DNA of 64,000 bases, from positions 24,737 through 88,736 of the forward strand of contig NZ_JADPIE010000010.1 in assembly GCF_015666175.1 (NCBI RefSeq), read 5' to 3'. The notes below the pieces were generated by a model that was not told the DNA's origin, did no database searches, and saw only the letters and a program-made list of their open reading frames with translations. Source of the DNA: Halonatronomonas betaini (GTDB taxonomy: Bacteria > Bacillota > Halanaerobiia > Halanaerobiales > Halarsenatibacteraceae). Shown one piece after another: positions 26,277 through 34,271 of this stretch. A program made the translations under genes and the position numbers. The number at the start of each line of letters is the position of its first letter. Positions within the stretch are counted from its first letter, which is position 1.

Positions 26277-26930
26277 ATGTCAGATATAAGAGAGAGAATT
26301 ACCAGAAGAATTGCCCAGGAGCTTAAAGATGGCGAGGTCGTCAATCTGGGCATAGGTATGCCAACGATGGTAGCTGATTATATCTCTGATGATATAGATA
26401 TAACCCTTCAGACAGAAAACGGCTTTGTTGGAGTCGGGCCAACTCCTCCAGAAGGCGAGGAAGATCCTGATATAGTCAACGCAGGTGGCCAGCCAGTTAC
26501 AATTAAAGACGGAGGAGCCTGCTTTGATTCAGCCACATCCTTTACCATAATCAGAGGTGGCCATCTTGATACAACAGTTCTCGGAGCTCTTCAGGTAGAT
26601 GAAAAAGGCAATCTGGCCAACTGGATGATCCCAGGTAAATTAGTTCCTGGAATGGGCGGTGCAATGGATCTGACAGTTGGAGCCAAACAGGTGATTGTCG
26701 CTACAACCCATACAACTAAAAAAGGCGATCCAAAGATCCTTAAAGAATGTGATCTGCCATTAACTGCAGCCGGTGAAGTCGATATGATTGTAACAGAACT
26801 GGCGGTCATAAAAATCACAGATAAAGGGCTTTTTTTAACAGAAATTGCTGAAGGTACTTCTGTCGAAGAAGTAAAAGCCAGAACTGGAGCAAAATTAAAG
26901 GTTAGCACAGATCTGAAAACCTTTAAATAA
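26277..26930 (+). CDS. atoA: Acetoacetate CoA-transferase, beta subunit (AtoA type)
   Basis: 217 residues. VVNLGIGMPTMVADYI and LQTENGFVGVGPTP hold the family marks; the glutamate of TENG is the catalytic residue that forms the glutamyl-CoA thioester. GGHLDTTVLGALQVDEKGNL and PGMGGAMDLTVGAKQVIV follow as in other AtoA/ScoB proteins. It pairs with the product at 24408. It is the last gene of the lysine operon; a strong terminator begins 21 bases after the stop. Confidence 0.94.
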   Translation: MSDIRERITRRIAQELKDGEVVNLGIGMPTMVADYISDDIDITLQTENGFVGVGPTPPEGEEDPDIVNAGGQPVTIKDGGACFDSATSFTIIRGGHLDTTVLGALQVDEKGNLANWMIPGKLVPGMGGAMDLTVGAKQVIVATTHTTKKGDPKILKECDLPLTAAGEVDMIVTELAVIKITDKGLFLTEIAEGTSVEEVKARTGAKLKVSTDLKTFK

Positions 26931-26950
26931 AGATAATATAATTAAGCAGC

Positions 26951-26987
26951 AAGCCTTACCTTTTTATTAGGTAGGGCTTTTTTTATT
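26951..26987 (+). terminator. Rho-independent terminator of the lysine operon
   Basis: AAGCCTTACCT and AGGTAGGGCTT form an 11-base stem (one G-U pair) with a short loop, followed by a run of seven or more T. It lies directly after atoA. Confidence 0.9.
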
Positions 26988-27005
26988 CACCTTTCATAGT
27001 ATACC

Positions 27006-27035
27006 AACCCAGTACTAACCCAGTATCAACCCAGT
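27006..27035. repeat. Three 11-base tandem repeats (AACCCAGT core)
   Basis: AACCCAGT occurs at 27006-27013, 27017-27024 and 27028-27035, a period of exactly 11 bases, so the copies lie on one face of the helix. They sit 110-139 bases upstream of the -35 box of the ABC transporter promoter. They look like a protein-binding array; the remaining DNA from 27036 to 27144 shows nothing else I can name. Confidence 0.5.
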
Positions 27036-27144
27036 CCTGATCCATCCCCCTTTTATCCTCTAATCTAAAGATATCCAGAATCAAGTCTGTCCAGCTCAAA
27101 ACTAAACTATTCATCGAAATTTGTTTATATTTTCATAACTTTAA

Positions 27145-27173
27145 TTGACTAAATTTAAAATATGTTATATAAT
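27145..27173 (+). promoter_or_regulatory. Strong sigma-70-type promoter of the ABC transporter operon
   Basis: TTGACT (27145-27150), 17-base spacer, TATAAT (27168-27173), 46 bases before the binding protein start, within very AT-rich DNA. Confidence 0.85.
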
Positions 27174-27219
27174 TTAAGATAATTAAATATTTTAAATTTA
27201 CATGAGGAGGAGATAGTAG

Positions 27220-28821
27220 ATGAGAAGCAAGTATTTAGTTTATCTTTTAGTTCCGGTCCTGGTATTAGGATTGAGTATTGGGGTTATCGCAGAAAGGGTA
27301 CCTGAACTAAATATCATGACGACAACAGAAGGTTATGATCCAGTCCGTTATGAAGCAGCCTTTTTGATTCAGGAGAACTTAGCAGAGCTTGGCATTGAAG
27401 TTTCAGTAGAGCCGACAGAGTTTAGTACATTAATTCAGAATTTTTATAATGAACAGGACTTTGAGATTGCCATAGCAGGTTGGTCAGGTAGAGTAGATAG
27501 ACTTGATCCCCAGCATTTCTTAGGAACACTGGAATCAGGTCAGGCAGATCTTGGAGGCAATAACCCTGGTGGCTATGTTAATGAGCGTTATGATGAACTT
27601 TTTGCTCTCCAGGCCAAAGAATTTGACCAGGATCAGAGAAGAGAGTATGTGCTTGAGATGCAGGAGATAGCCATGGATGAACAGCCAGTCAATATTTTAT
27701 TCTTCAGAGATGAAGTAGTTGCATATAACCACAATAACTTTGAAGGTTTTGTACCAATGGCTGGAGAGGCTATTTATAATGAATGGATTCCATTTGATGT
27801 AGATCCTCTAGGGGAAGATAGAATGTTAACTATCGGTACAACCCAGGAACCAGATAATATCAACCCATTAGATTCAACAACTGTCTGGGGATGGAAATTT
27901 ATGAGAATGTATTATGACAAATTAATCAGGTTATCACCTGATATTGAGCCATTACCCTGGGCAGCAGAATCTGTTGACGCCATCGATGATAATACAATCG
28001 AAGTTGTCTTAAGAGAAGGTATGTTATTCCATGATGGCGAACCGGTAACAGTCGAAGATATTAAATTCACCTATGATTATTTCCGGGAACAGGACTTTGC
28101 CTATTTTAGACCGTTTTATCAGCCATTAGATGAAGTTACAATAGTCGATGATAATACTCTTCATTTTGTTCTAGAAGAGCCAACATCATTCTTTATAACA
28201 GTTACTTTAAGTCAGATTCCAATTCTTCCAAAGCATCTCTGGGAAGATATAGAAGCAGCAGATCAGCTCAATCCTGAAGATGTACCGACTGTAGGTAGTG
28301 GTCCATTAAAATTTGACACCTATGACAGAGGTGAATACAAGAGATTAGTCAAATTTGATGATTATTTTAAAGCCGATGACATCAATATAGATGGAGTAGA
28401 TTTTAATATCTATGCTGACTCTGAAGGTGTCTATACAGCCCTGGCAACAGAAGAAATAGATATGACAGCCTGGAGACTGGAACCTGCTCAGATTGAACTT
28501 GCTGAACAGGAAGATCATCTGACAGTCGTTAGTGTACCAGACTTTGGCTATTACCATATGACTTATAATTTAAGAGTTCCTCCAATGGATGACGTTGAAT
28601 TCAGAAGAGCCCTTGCCCATGCAGTACCCTATGAAACCTTCATAAACGTATTGCTTGATGGCCTTGGAGAAAGAGGAACCTCAATAATCGCACCTGTTAA
28701 TGCATTCTGGCATAATCCAGATGTCCCTCTCTATGATTATGATCTAGATCTAGCCCGTGAAAGATTAGAAAATGCAGGTTACTGGTGGGATGATGACGGA
28801 AGATTGAATTTCCCTGAATAG
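27220..28821 (+). CDS. Oligopeptide-type ABC transporter binding protein with circularly permuted order
   Basis: 533 residues. Residues 1-25 are a Sec signal peptide without a lipobox cysteine. The rest contains all parts of an SBP_bac_5 (DppA/OppA) protein, but in changed order. Residues about 28-195 are what is normally the C-terminal part: FLIQENLAELGIEV, IAGWSGRVDRLDP, RREYVLEMQEIAMDEQPV. Residues about 200-533 are the usual N-terminal and middle part: TIGTTQEPDNINPLDSTT, LREGMLFHDGEPVTVEDIKF, VPTVGSGPLKF, DVEFRRALAHAVPYETFI, ending at DLARERLENAGYWWDDDGRL, where a normal protein would run on into the segment that here comes first. No frameshift is seen. It should still bind peptides if the two lobes fold as in permuted proteins. 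A stem-loop follows the gene. Confidence 0.85.
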   Translation: MRSKYLVYLLVPVLVLGLSIGVIAERVPELNIMTTTEGYDPVRYEAAFLIQENLAELGIEVSVEPTEFSTLIQNFYNEQDFEIAIAGWSGRVDRLDPQHFLGTLESGQADLGGNNPGGYVNERYDELFALQAKEFDQDQRREYVLEMQEIAMDEQPVNILFFRDEVVAYNHNNFEGFVPMAGEAIYNEWIPFDVDPLGEDRMLTIGTTQEPDNINPLDSTTVWGWKFMRMYYDKLIRLSPDIEPLPWAAESVDAIDDNTIEVVLREGMLFHDGEPVTVEDIKFTYDYFREQDFAYFRPFYQPLDEVTIVDDNTLHFVLEEPTSFFITVTLSQIPILPKHLWEDIEAADQLNPEDVPTVGSGPLKFDTYDRGEYKRLVKFDDYFKADDINIDGVDFNIYADSEGVYTALATEEIDMTAWRLEPAQIELAEQEDHLTVVSVPDFGYYHMTYNLRVPPMDDVEFRRALAHAVPYETFINVLLDGLGERGTSIIAPVNAFWHNPDVPLYDYDLDLARERLENAGYWWDDDGRLNFPE

Positions 28822-28844
28822 ACAATGAACTAATTGAATACAAT

Positions 28845-28870
28845 AATAGGGAGGGGCTTCCCTCCCTATT
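28845..28870 (+). other. Stem-loop between binding protein and permease genes
   Basis: AATAGGGAGG and CCTCCCTATT form a perfect 10-base stem with a 6-base loop. No T run follows, so it is more likely an mRNA stabiliser or partial terminator that lets the binding protein be made in excess, as is common after such genes. Confidence 0.65.
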
Positions 28871-28912
28871 TCCATTATAATTAATTATAAAATATGTAAC
28901 GAGGTGAAACTG

Positions 28913-29902
28913 ATGGGAAAAGGGCAATATATAGCAAAACGATTAATTCAGCTAGTTATTACTTTCCTGATTATTTTAACAATCCTGTTTTTCTTATTTA
29001 GACTGGCATTACCAGATCCAACAGCAGCATTAGTCATGGATGGCCTATCTGCTGAAGAACAGGCAATGGTTAGAGAAAGGTTCGGTCTTGATAGACCAAT
29101 AGTTGAGCAGTATTTTATTTACTTAAGAAATTTTATGCGAGGAGAATTTGGACTTTCATTCCATTATAAATCTCCAGTCTTTCCTATTTTAATGGAAAAA
29201 CTTTTTAATACGCTGGCCTTAATGTTACCGGCAATCTTTGTATCCTATTTAATTGGGCCACTGCTTGGAGTATTATTATCCTGGAAAAGAGGCAGCAATA
29301 TTGAATTTACAGGGATTATAGGTGGATTAACCCTTCGCTCAGCTCCAGTTTTCTGGACAGGGATGATCTTTATTATGGTCTTTGGCATCTGGCTGGGGAT
29401 TCTGCCTACCAGTGGCATGAGAACATTACCCTATGAAGCCAGCAGTAATTTAGATAAAATTTTAACCCTGGATTATTTAAGGCATCTAATCCTGCCGATG
29501 TTTACAATAGCAATTTATTATTTAGGCCTGCCGATGTTAATTATGAGAAATACAATGTTAGAGATTATGGGGGAAGATTTTATAGAACTATGTCAGGCCA
29601 AAGGTTTAAGCGAGAGAAAGATTATGTATAAACATGTTGCCAGGAACGCACTATTACCAGTCGTCACCCAGGCTGCTATTACAATTGGCCTGGCTGTTGG
29701 CGGTCAGGTTGTTGTTGAAGTTGTCTTCTCCTGGCCAGGTTTAGGCAGAGAGATGATTCAGGCAGTTAGAACCAGTGATTTCCCAATGGCCCAGAGTGCC
29801 TTTATGATGATGGCCGGACTTGTGCTGGTTATGAATACAGTGGCCGATTTACTTTATAGTTATTTAGATCCCCGGGTTGTCTTAAAAGGGGGAGATAAAT
29901 AA
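28913..29902 (+). CDS. Peptide-type ABC transporter permease (DppB family)
   Basis: 329 residues with six expected membrane spans. It has the DppB/OppB N-terminus (YIAKRLIQLVITFLIILTI), FGLDRPIVEQYFIYLRNFMRGEFGLSF, and the EAA-type loop near residue 225 (DFIELCQAKGLSERKIMYKH) that docks with the ATPase. The start is ATG 28913, seven bases after CGAGGTG; the in-frame GTG at 28904 overlaps that ribosome site. It ends on the first base of the next gene. It is of normal size, unlike its partner. Confidence 0.94.
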   Translation: MGKGQYIAKRLIQLVITFLIILTILFFLFRLALPDPTAALVMDGLSAEEQAMVRERFGLDRPIVEQYFIYLRNFMRGEFGLSFHYKSPVFPILMEKLFNTLALMLPAIFVSYLIGPLLGVLLSWKRGSNIEFTGIIGGLTLRSAPVFWTGMIFIMVFGIWLGILPTSGMRTLPYEASSNLDKILTLDYLRHLILPMFTIAIYYLGLPMLIMRNTMLEIMGEDFIELCQAKGLSERKIMYKHVARNALLPVVTQAAITIGLAVGGQVVVEVVFSWPGLGREMIQAVRTSDFPMAQSAFMMMAGLVLVMNTVADLLYSYLDPRVVLKGGDK

Positions 29903-31713
29903 TGGCTAAAAACAAAAAAGGACTTAAAGAGCGACTTAAATATTTAAAACCAATGTTAATGAATATTATTGAACCCTTTAAAATTATTATAAAGGATCCC
30001 CTGGGCAGAATTGGGGCGGTAATCCTATCTATTATTGTATTGATAGCAATTTTTGCTCCAGTTTTAGCAACCCACAATCCAAATATAATGAATGAGAGAA
30101 TTGAAGGCAGTGTCATTCCCTTTGATGAGGATGGCAACTGGAGTAATTACCAGATTATAGGAGAAAAACCTTTAAATGAAGTTGCTGTTGGATTAGAATA
30201 TGAGTTAGCTGTTGCAGATGGAGGCTTTATCTATGAAAGAGAAATCGATGGAGACTGGATCGAATATGATTTAGGTCAGGACCTTGATTTCCTGGCAGCA
30301 GCAGTCTATCAGGATTTTAAATTAGTTGGCGGTGAAGCCGGCCTGATTTTATTTCAAAATGAAGATGGCAATTGGGAACAACTGGATACCCCGGTAGATA
30401 CCAATATCAACGATATTTATCTCTTTTCAAGAGACTCAGCCTATGCAGTCGGAGATAATGGCACCTTTTTAAGCTGGAATGGCCAGGAATGGTCTCAGAT
30501 TGACTCTGGTACTGAAAGAAACTTAAGAGAGATAAGCTTTATAAGTCCTGATGACGGTATAATAGTTGGTGACAGAGGAACTATCATTCATTATAGAGAT
30601 GATCAATTAGAGGAGCCATCCTTTAGAGCCTTTACAGATGCAACCTTTAGAGATCTCCTGGCTGTATCCTATTATAATGAAAATCAGGCAATTGCAGTTG
30701 GCGAGCGAGCCACTATTATGGTATATGATGGAGAAGACTGGTATACCGATGATAGCGGAGCTTCAAGATCTTTAAATGGTGTTATCCATATCTCAGAAAA
30801 TGAAGCCTACGCGATCGGTTTAAGAGGAACAATTTTAAAATATGATGGCGAAAACTGGGAAACAATTGATAGAATTACCAGACGTGATTATCGAGGCATT
30901 ACTTTTGCAATGGATCGGGGCTATATCTATGGAGTTGAGCCCTATGTCAATGAGCTGGCACCGCCTTCTGGAGATCACCTCTTTGGCACCACCCATCTTG
31001 GCCGGGATATCTGGAGCCAGGTTATGTATGGAACCAGAACTGCTCTGATGGTTGGAATTATTGCTGCCCTGGTGGTTAACCTGATCGGGGCAACAGTCGG
31101 TCTGATAGCAGGATATTATCGAGGTAATATTGATAATGTTTTAATGAGAATTGTTGATATTATGTATGGCCTGCCTTTAGAGCCATTTGCAATAATTCTT
31201 GTTCTAATCTTTGAGCCAAGCCTCTGGATTATAATAATGGCCATCGGTCTTTTAACCTGGCGGACAAATGCAAGAATCATCCGCTCCCAGGTTTTATCAT
31301 TAGTTGAGAGACCATTTATTAAGGCAGCCAGAGTAGCTGGAGCCAGTGATTTAAGAATAATGTTGATTCATATAACCCCAAATATTCTACCGCTGGCATT
31401 TTTACAGCTGGCAGTAGCAATGGGCTATGCAATTACAGCAGAAGCAACGCTTAGCTTCCTTGGTCTTGGGCCGCCACAGATATATAGCTGGGGAACAATT
31501 CTCCATTCAGCCCGTCTTTCAGGCGCCTGGAGAACTGCCTGGTGGTGGGTAATTCCACCTGGTCTATTTATATCTGTAACTGTTGTTTCAGTATTTTTAA
31601 TATCAAGATCTCTGGAAGTTCTTACAAACCCAAGATTGAGAGGAGGTAGAGATAATGCTCCTGAACCTGAAGAACCTAAAAACCTATTACCGAATGAACA
31701 ACCAAATAATTAA
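29902..31713 (+). CDS. DppC-family permease with an inserted extracytoplasmic beta-propeller
   Basis: 603 residues, about twice the usual 290-300. Span 1 lies near residues 37-57. The normal DppC body resumes near 350 with [19 protein letters not shown] and has the EAA loop ([20 protein letters not shown]). Between them, about residues 65-348, lie six to seven repeats of about 40 residues with the pattern L-x-x-(I/V)...A(Y/I)AVG-x-x-G(T)I-x-x-(Y/W)-x-G-x-x-W, for example [20 protein letters not shown] and [20 protein letters not shown]. That is a beta-propeller of the YCF48/BNR-like kind. The insertion falls in the first extracytoplasmic loop, where it could contact the binding protein. The following ATPase gene overlaps by 59 bases. 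Confidence 0.9.
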   Translation: MAKNKKGLKERLKYLKPMLMNIIEPFKIIIKDPLGRIGAVILSIIVLIAIFAPVLATHNPNIMNERIEGSVIPFDEDGNWSNYQIIGEKPLNEVAVGLEYELAVADGGFIYEREIDGDWIEYDLGQDLDFLAAAVYQDFKLVGGEAGLILFQNEDGNWEQLDTPVDTNINDIYLFSRDSAYAVGDNGTFLSWNGQEWSQIDSGTERNLREISFISPDDGIIVGDRGTIIHYRDDQLEEPSFRAFTDATFRDLLAVSYYNENQAIAVGERATIMVYDGEDWYTDDSGASRSLNGVIHISENEAYAIGLRGTILKYDGENWETIDRITRRDYRGITFAMDRGYIYGVEPYVNELAPPSGDHLFGTTHLGRDIWSQVMYGTRTALMVGIIAALVVNLIGATVGLIAGYYRGNIDNVLMRIVDIMYGLPLEPFAIILVLIFEPSLWIIIMAIGLLTWRTNARIIRSQVLSLVERPFIKAARVAGASDLRIMLIHITPNILPLAFLQLAVAMGYAITAEATLSFLGLGPPQIYSWGTILHSARLSGAWRTAWWWVIPPGLFISVTVVSVFLISRSLEVLTNPRLRGGRDNAPEPEEPKNLLPNEQPNN

Positions 31714-33925
31714 AGCAGTAGATGGAGTTTCATTTAAACTTAGATCAGGAGAAAATCTCGGCCTGGTCGGTGAAAGTGGCTGTGGCAAAACGACCACAGC
31801 CAAATCAATTAATCGGATCCTGCCATCAAATGGTGGCATAGTTGGTGGTGAAATCAACTTTCAGGGCAAAGATCTAGCAAAATTATCAGATGCCGAATTA
31901 AATAAAATCCGCTGGCAGGAGATAGCCATGGTGACCCAGAGTGCCATGAATGCCCTGAACCCAGTCTATAAAATTGGCGATCAGATGGTCGAGGCATTCC
32001 AGACCCATATTAAGATTAACAGAGAGGAAGCCCTTGATCGTTCAGCCCACCTCTTTTCCCTGGTTGGACTGGAAAAGAGCCGTTTAAAGGATTATCCCCA
32101 TCAGCTTTCTGGTGGCATGAAACAGAGAGTTGTTATTGCCATGGCAATGGCACTGGATCCGCCATTAATTATTGCAGATGAACCGACAACTGCCCTGGAT
32201 GTTGTTGTCCAGGATGGAATCTTAAAGCAGTTTGTTTATCTCCAGAATAAGATCGATTCATCAATAATTCTGGTAACCCATGATATTTCAGTGGTGGCTG
32301 AACTCTGCCAGCGAACAGCAGTTATGTATGCCGGTAGAATCATGGAACAGGGAACAACCAGAGAGATATTTAAGGAAGCCTATCATCCCTATACACTTGG
32401 GTTGATTAATGCCTTCCCGACACTGGAGGCAGCTAAAGATAATCTAATCTCAATTCCTGGTTCACCGCCAAATCTGGCCAGGGATCTAAATGGTTGTCGT
32501 TTTAAAGATCGGTGTCCATTTGCTACAGAATTATGTGAACAGGATCCGGAAATAACAGAAGTTGGCCCTGAACATTTAGTGGCCTGTCATTACCCGGAGA
32601 GGGTTGCAGAATTCAGAGAAAAAGCTGCATTACCTAAAACCTGGGATCAGGATCAGAGTCCAGTTGAAATAAAAAGTAGTGTTAAAGATAAAGATATTTT
32701 AGATGTTGATGGATTAAGAAAAGTCTTTAACTTAAAGGGAGAAGGCTTTCTTGGCCGGAAAAAAAGAAAACTTAAAGCAGTAGACGGAGTTAATTTTCAA
32801 GTTAAAGCAAAAGAAATTCTCGGGTTTGCCGGGGAGAGTGGCTCTGGAAAATCAACTTTAGGTGAATTAGTTGCCAGATTGCAAAAACCTACAGATGGTA
32901 GAATCTTATACCTGGGCCAGGATATCTCAGCTTTAAGAAAAAGAGAATTAAAATCATTCAGAGAAAAACTTCAGGTAGTCTTTCAGGATCCATATGAGAC
33001 GTTAAATCCACGCTTTACTGTAATGCAGACAATCATGGAACCTTTAAAGATCCATAATATCGGTGATAATTTCTTTGAAAGGCTGGAAATGGTTAAATCT
33101 GCACTCCATAAAGCAGAGTTAAGGCCAGTCGATGACTTTATAGATCGCTTTCCCCATCAGCTTTCTGGTGGGCAGCGGCAGAGAGTTGCTCTGGCCAGGG
33201 CGATAGTCTTAGAGCCAGAATTTATTATTGCAGATGAACCTGTATCCATGCTTGATGTATCAGTAAGAGCCGGTATTTTAAATCTACTAAAAAGATTGAG
33301 AGATGATCTAGGAGCTTCAATTATTTATATCTCCCATGACCTGGCAACAATCAGGTATGTCTGTGACAGGACAGCTATCCTTTATCTAGGCAGGATTATG
33401 GAGATAGGTGAGACAGAGACAGTTATTAAAAATGCTGCCCATCCCTATACCAGGCTGCTCCTGGCAGCAGTTCCAATTCCAGATCCAGATCGGAATAGAG
33501 AGAGGGTGGATCCGAGAGGAGAGATACCGGATCCTATCGACTTACCGAATGGCTGCCGTTTCCATGGAAGATGTGTTGAAGCAACTCCAGAATGTGGCTT
33601 TGAAGGTAAAGATATAGAACAGGTGATAATTAAAGCCCAAAACCATCCAGACTATCCAGAGAAGTATAAAGAACTGGAGAGTATAAAAAATATGGAAACC
33701 AACGGTTATAATATAGAAATAACTCTAGCCCCTGAAAAAATTGAGAGAGATGGCTTCGAAAATCATCTAAAAAAACTGGCAGCAGATTGGAATAGTTCAT
33801 TGCCAGAAGCTGTAACAGCCTGGGAATGGAACTCAAATAAACTAACTATTAAATTTGATTCCAAAAAAGAGCCAGAGCTAAGACCAGGACCGGATGGTCA
33901 GCAGGTAGCCTGTGTCTTATATTAA
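31655..33925 (+). CDS. Fused DppD-DppF ABC ATPase
   Basis: 756 residues with two complete ATP-binding cassettes. Domain 1 (about 1-320): Walker [10 protein letters not shown], signature LSGGMKQRV, Walker B IIADEPTT, then the peptide-transporter tail with a cysteine group ([15 protein letters not shown]). Domain 2 (about 345-650): [29 protein letters not shown], and a second cysteine tail ([15 protein letters not shown]). Residues about 680-756 are an extra tail with alternating strands of unknown function ([31 protein letters not shown]). These proteins power peptide import; most systems have two separate genes. GAGGAGG lies before the ATG inside the permease gene. Confidence 0.93.
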   Translation: MLLNLKNLKTYYRMNNQIIKAVDGVSFKLRSGENLGLVGESGCGKTTTAKSINRILPSNGGIVGGEINFQGKDLAKLSDAELNKIRWQEIAMVTQSAMNALNPVYKIGDQMVEAFQTHIKINREEALDRSAHLFSLVGLEKSRLKDYPHQLSGGMKQRVVIAMAMALDPPLIIADEPTTALDVVVQDGILKQFVYLQNKIDSSIILVTHDISVVAELCQRTAVMYAGRIMEQGTTREIFKEAYHPYTLGLINAFPTLEAAKDNLISIPGSPPNLARDLNGCRFKDRCPFATELCEQDPEITEVGPEHLVACHYPERVAEFREKAALPKTWDQDQSPVEIKSSVKDKDILDVDGLRKVFNLKGEGFLGRKKRKLKAVDGVNFQVKAKEILGFAGESGSGKSTLGELVARLQKPTDGRILYLGQDISALRKRELKSFREKLQVVFQDPYETLNPRFTVMQTIMEPLKIHNIGDNFFERLEMVKSALHKAELRPVDDFIDRFPHQLSGGQRQRVALARAIVLEPEFIIADEPVSMLDVSVRAGILNLLKRLRDDLGASIIYISHDLATIRYVCDRTAILYLGRIMEIGETETVIKNAAHPYTRLLLAAVPIPDPDRNRERVDPRGEIPDPIDLPNGCRFHGRCVEATPECGFEGKDIEQVIIKAQNHPDYPEKYKELESIKNMETNGYNIEITLAPEKIERDGFENHLKKLAADWNSSLPEAVTAWEWNSNKLTIKFDSKKEPELRPGPDGQQVACVLY

Positions 33926-34271
33926 AAATAAATAAAGTCTAAATTATTGCACTGTCAGTGACTTATAGACAGTGCAATTTATATTTATACAGTTTTTTTA
34001 TTAAAAAAGAAGGATTTTTCTAATTTATCTCTAATAATATAAATAACAACTCTAAACGTGATTACTTATAAATACTGATTATTTAGTAATCGCTATTATT
34101 TATTATTAATTTTTTGATAATTCTCAATAGTATTCAAGCTATCAGGCAAATTTAAAGGGGGGATTGCAGCGAAATGATAACTTGATTCTCAGAGAAGTTG
34201 AGGAGGGTAAGTAGCTTTTAAAGAGTCTGAAAATTATCTTTATTAAAAATAATTATCAGGAGCTGATTAAT
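33926..34271. other. 346-base intergenic region before the BCCT carrier
   Basis: It holds the terminator-like hairpin at 33946-33978, an inverted repeat GATTACT/AGTAATC (34060-34066 and 34085-34091) that may be an operator, and a G-rich stretch from 34157. A 16-codon open frame begins at TTG 34164 close behind AAAGGGGGG and stops at 34214. I see no riboswitch that I recognise; in particular no cobalamin, glycine or SAM motif. Confidence 0.45.
33946..33978 (+). terminator. Hairpin after the ABC transporter operon
   Basis: ATTGCACTGTC and GACAGTGCAAT form a perfect 11-base stem with an 11-base loop. A T-rich stretch follows (seven T at about 33994). Likely terminator, though the T run is some distance from the stem. 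Confidence 0.65.

Noticed and set aside
27006..27035. Short CRISPR array
   Set aside because: The repeat unit is 11 bases with 3-base gaps and three copies only; no cas gene is near.
27220..28821. Two partial binding-protein genes joined by a frameshift or broken gene
   Set aside because: The frame is continuous, with a normal signal peptide, a good promoter and ribosome site, and both parts keep conserved motifs.
29902..31713. Permease and propeller as two genes
   Set aside because: There is no stop, start or ribosome site at either boundary of the insertion; it is one continuous frame.
34157..34170. Sigma-54 promoter before the BCCT gene
   Set aside because: GG and GC can be placed 10 bases apart only by using the G run; the flanking bases do not fit the consensus.
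33979..34271. Cobalamin or glycine riboswitch ahead of the methyltransferase island
   Set aside because: I looked for a B12 box and for glycine aptamer cores and found neither; only hairpins and a short frame are seen.
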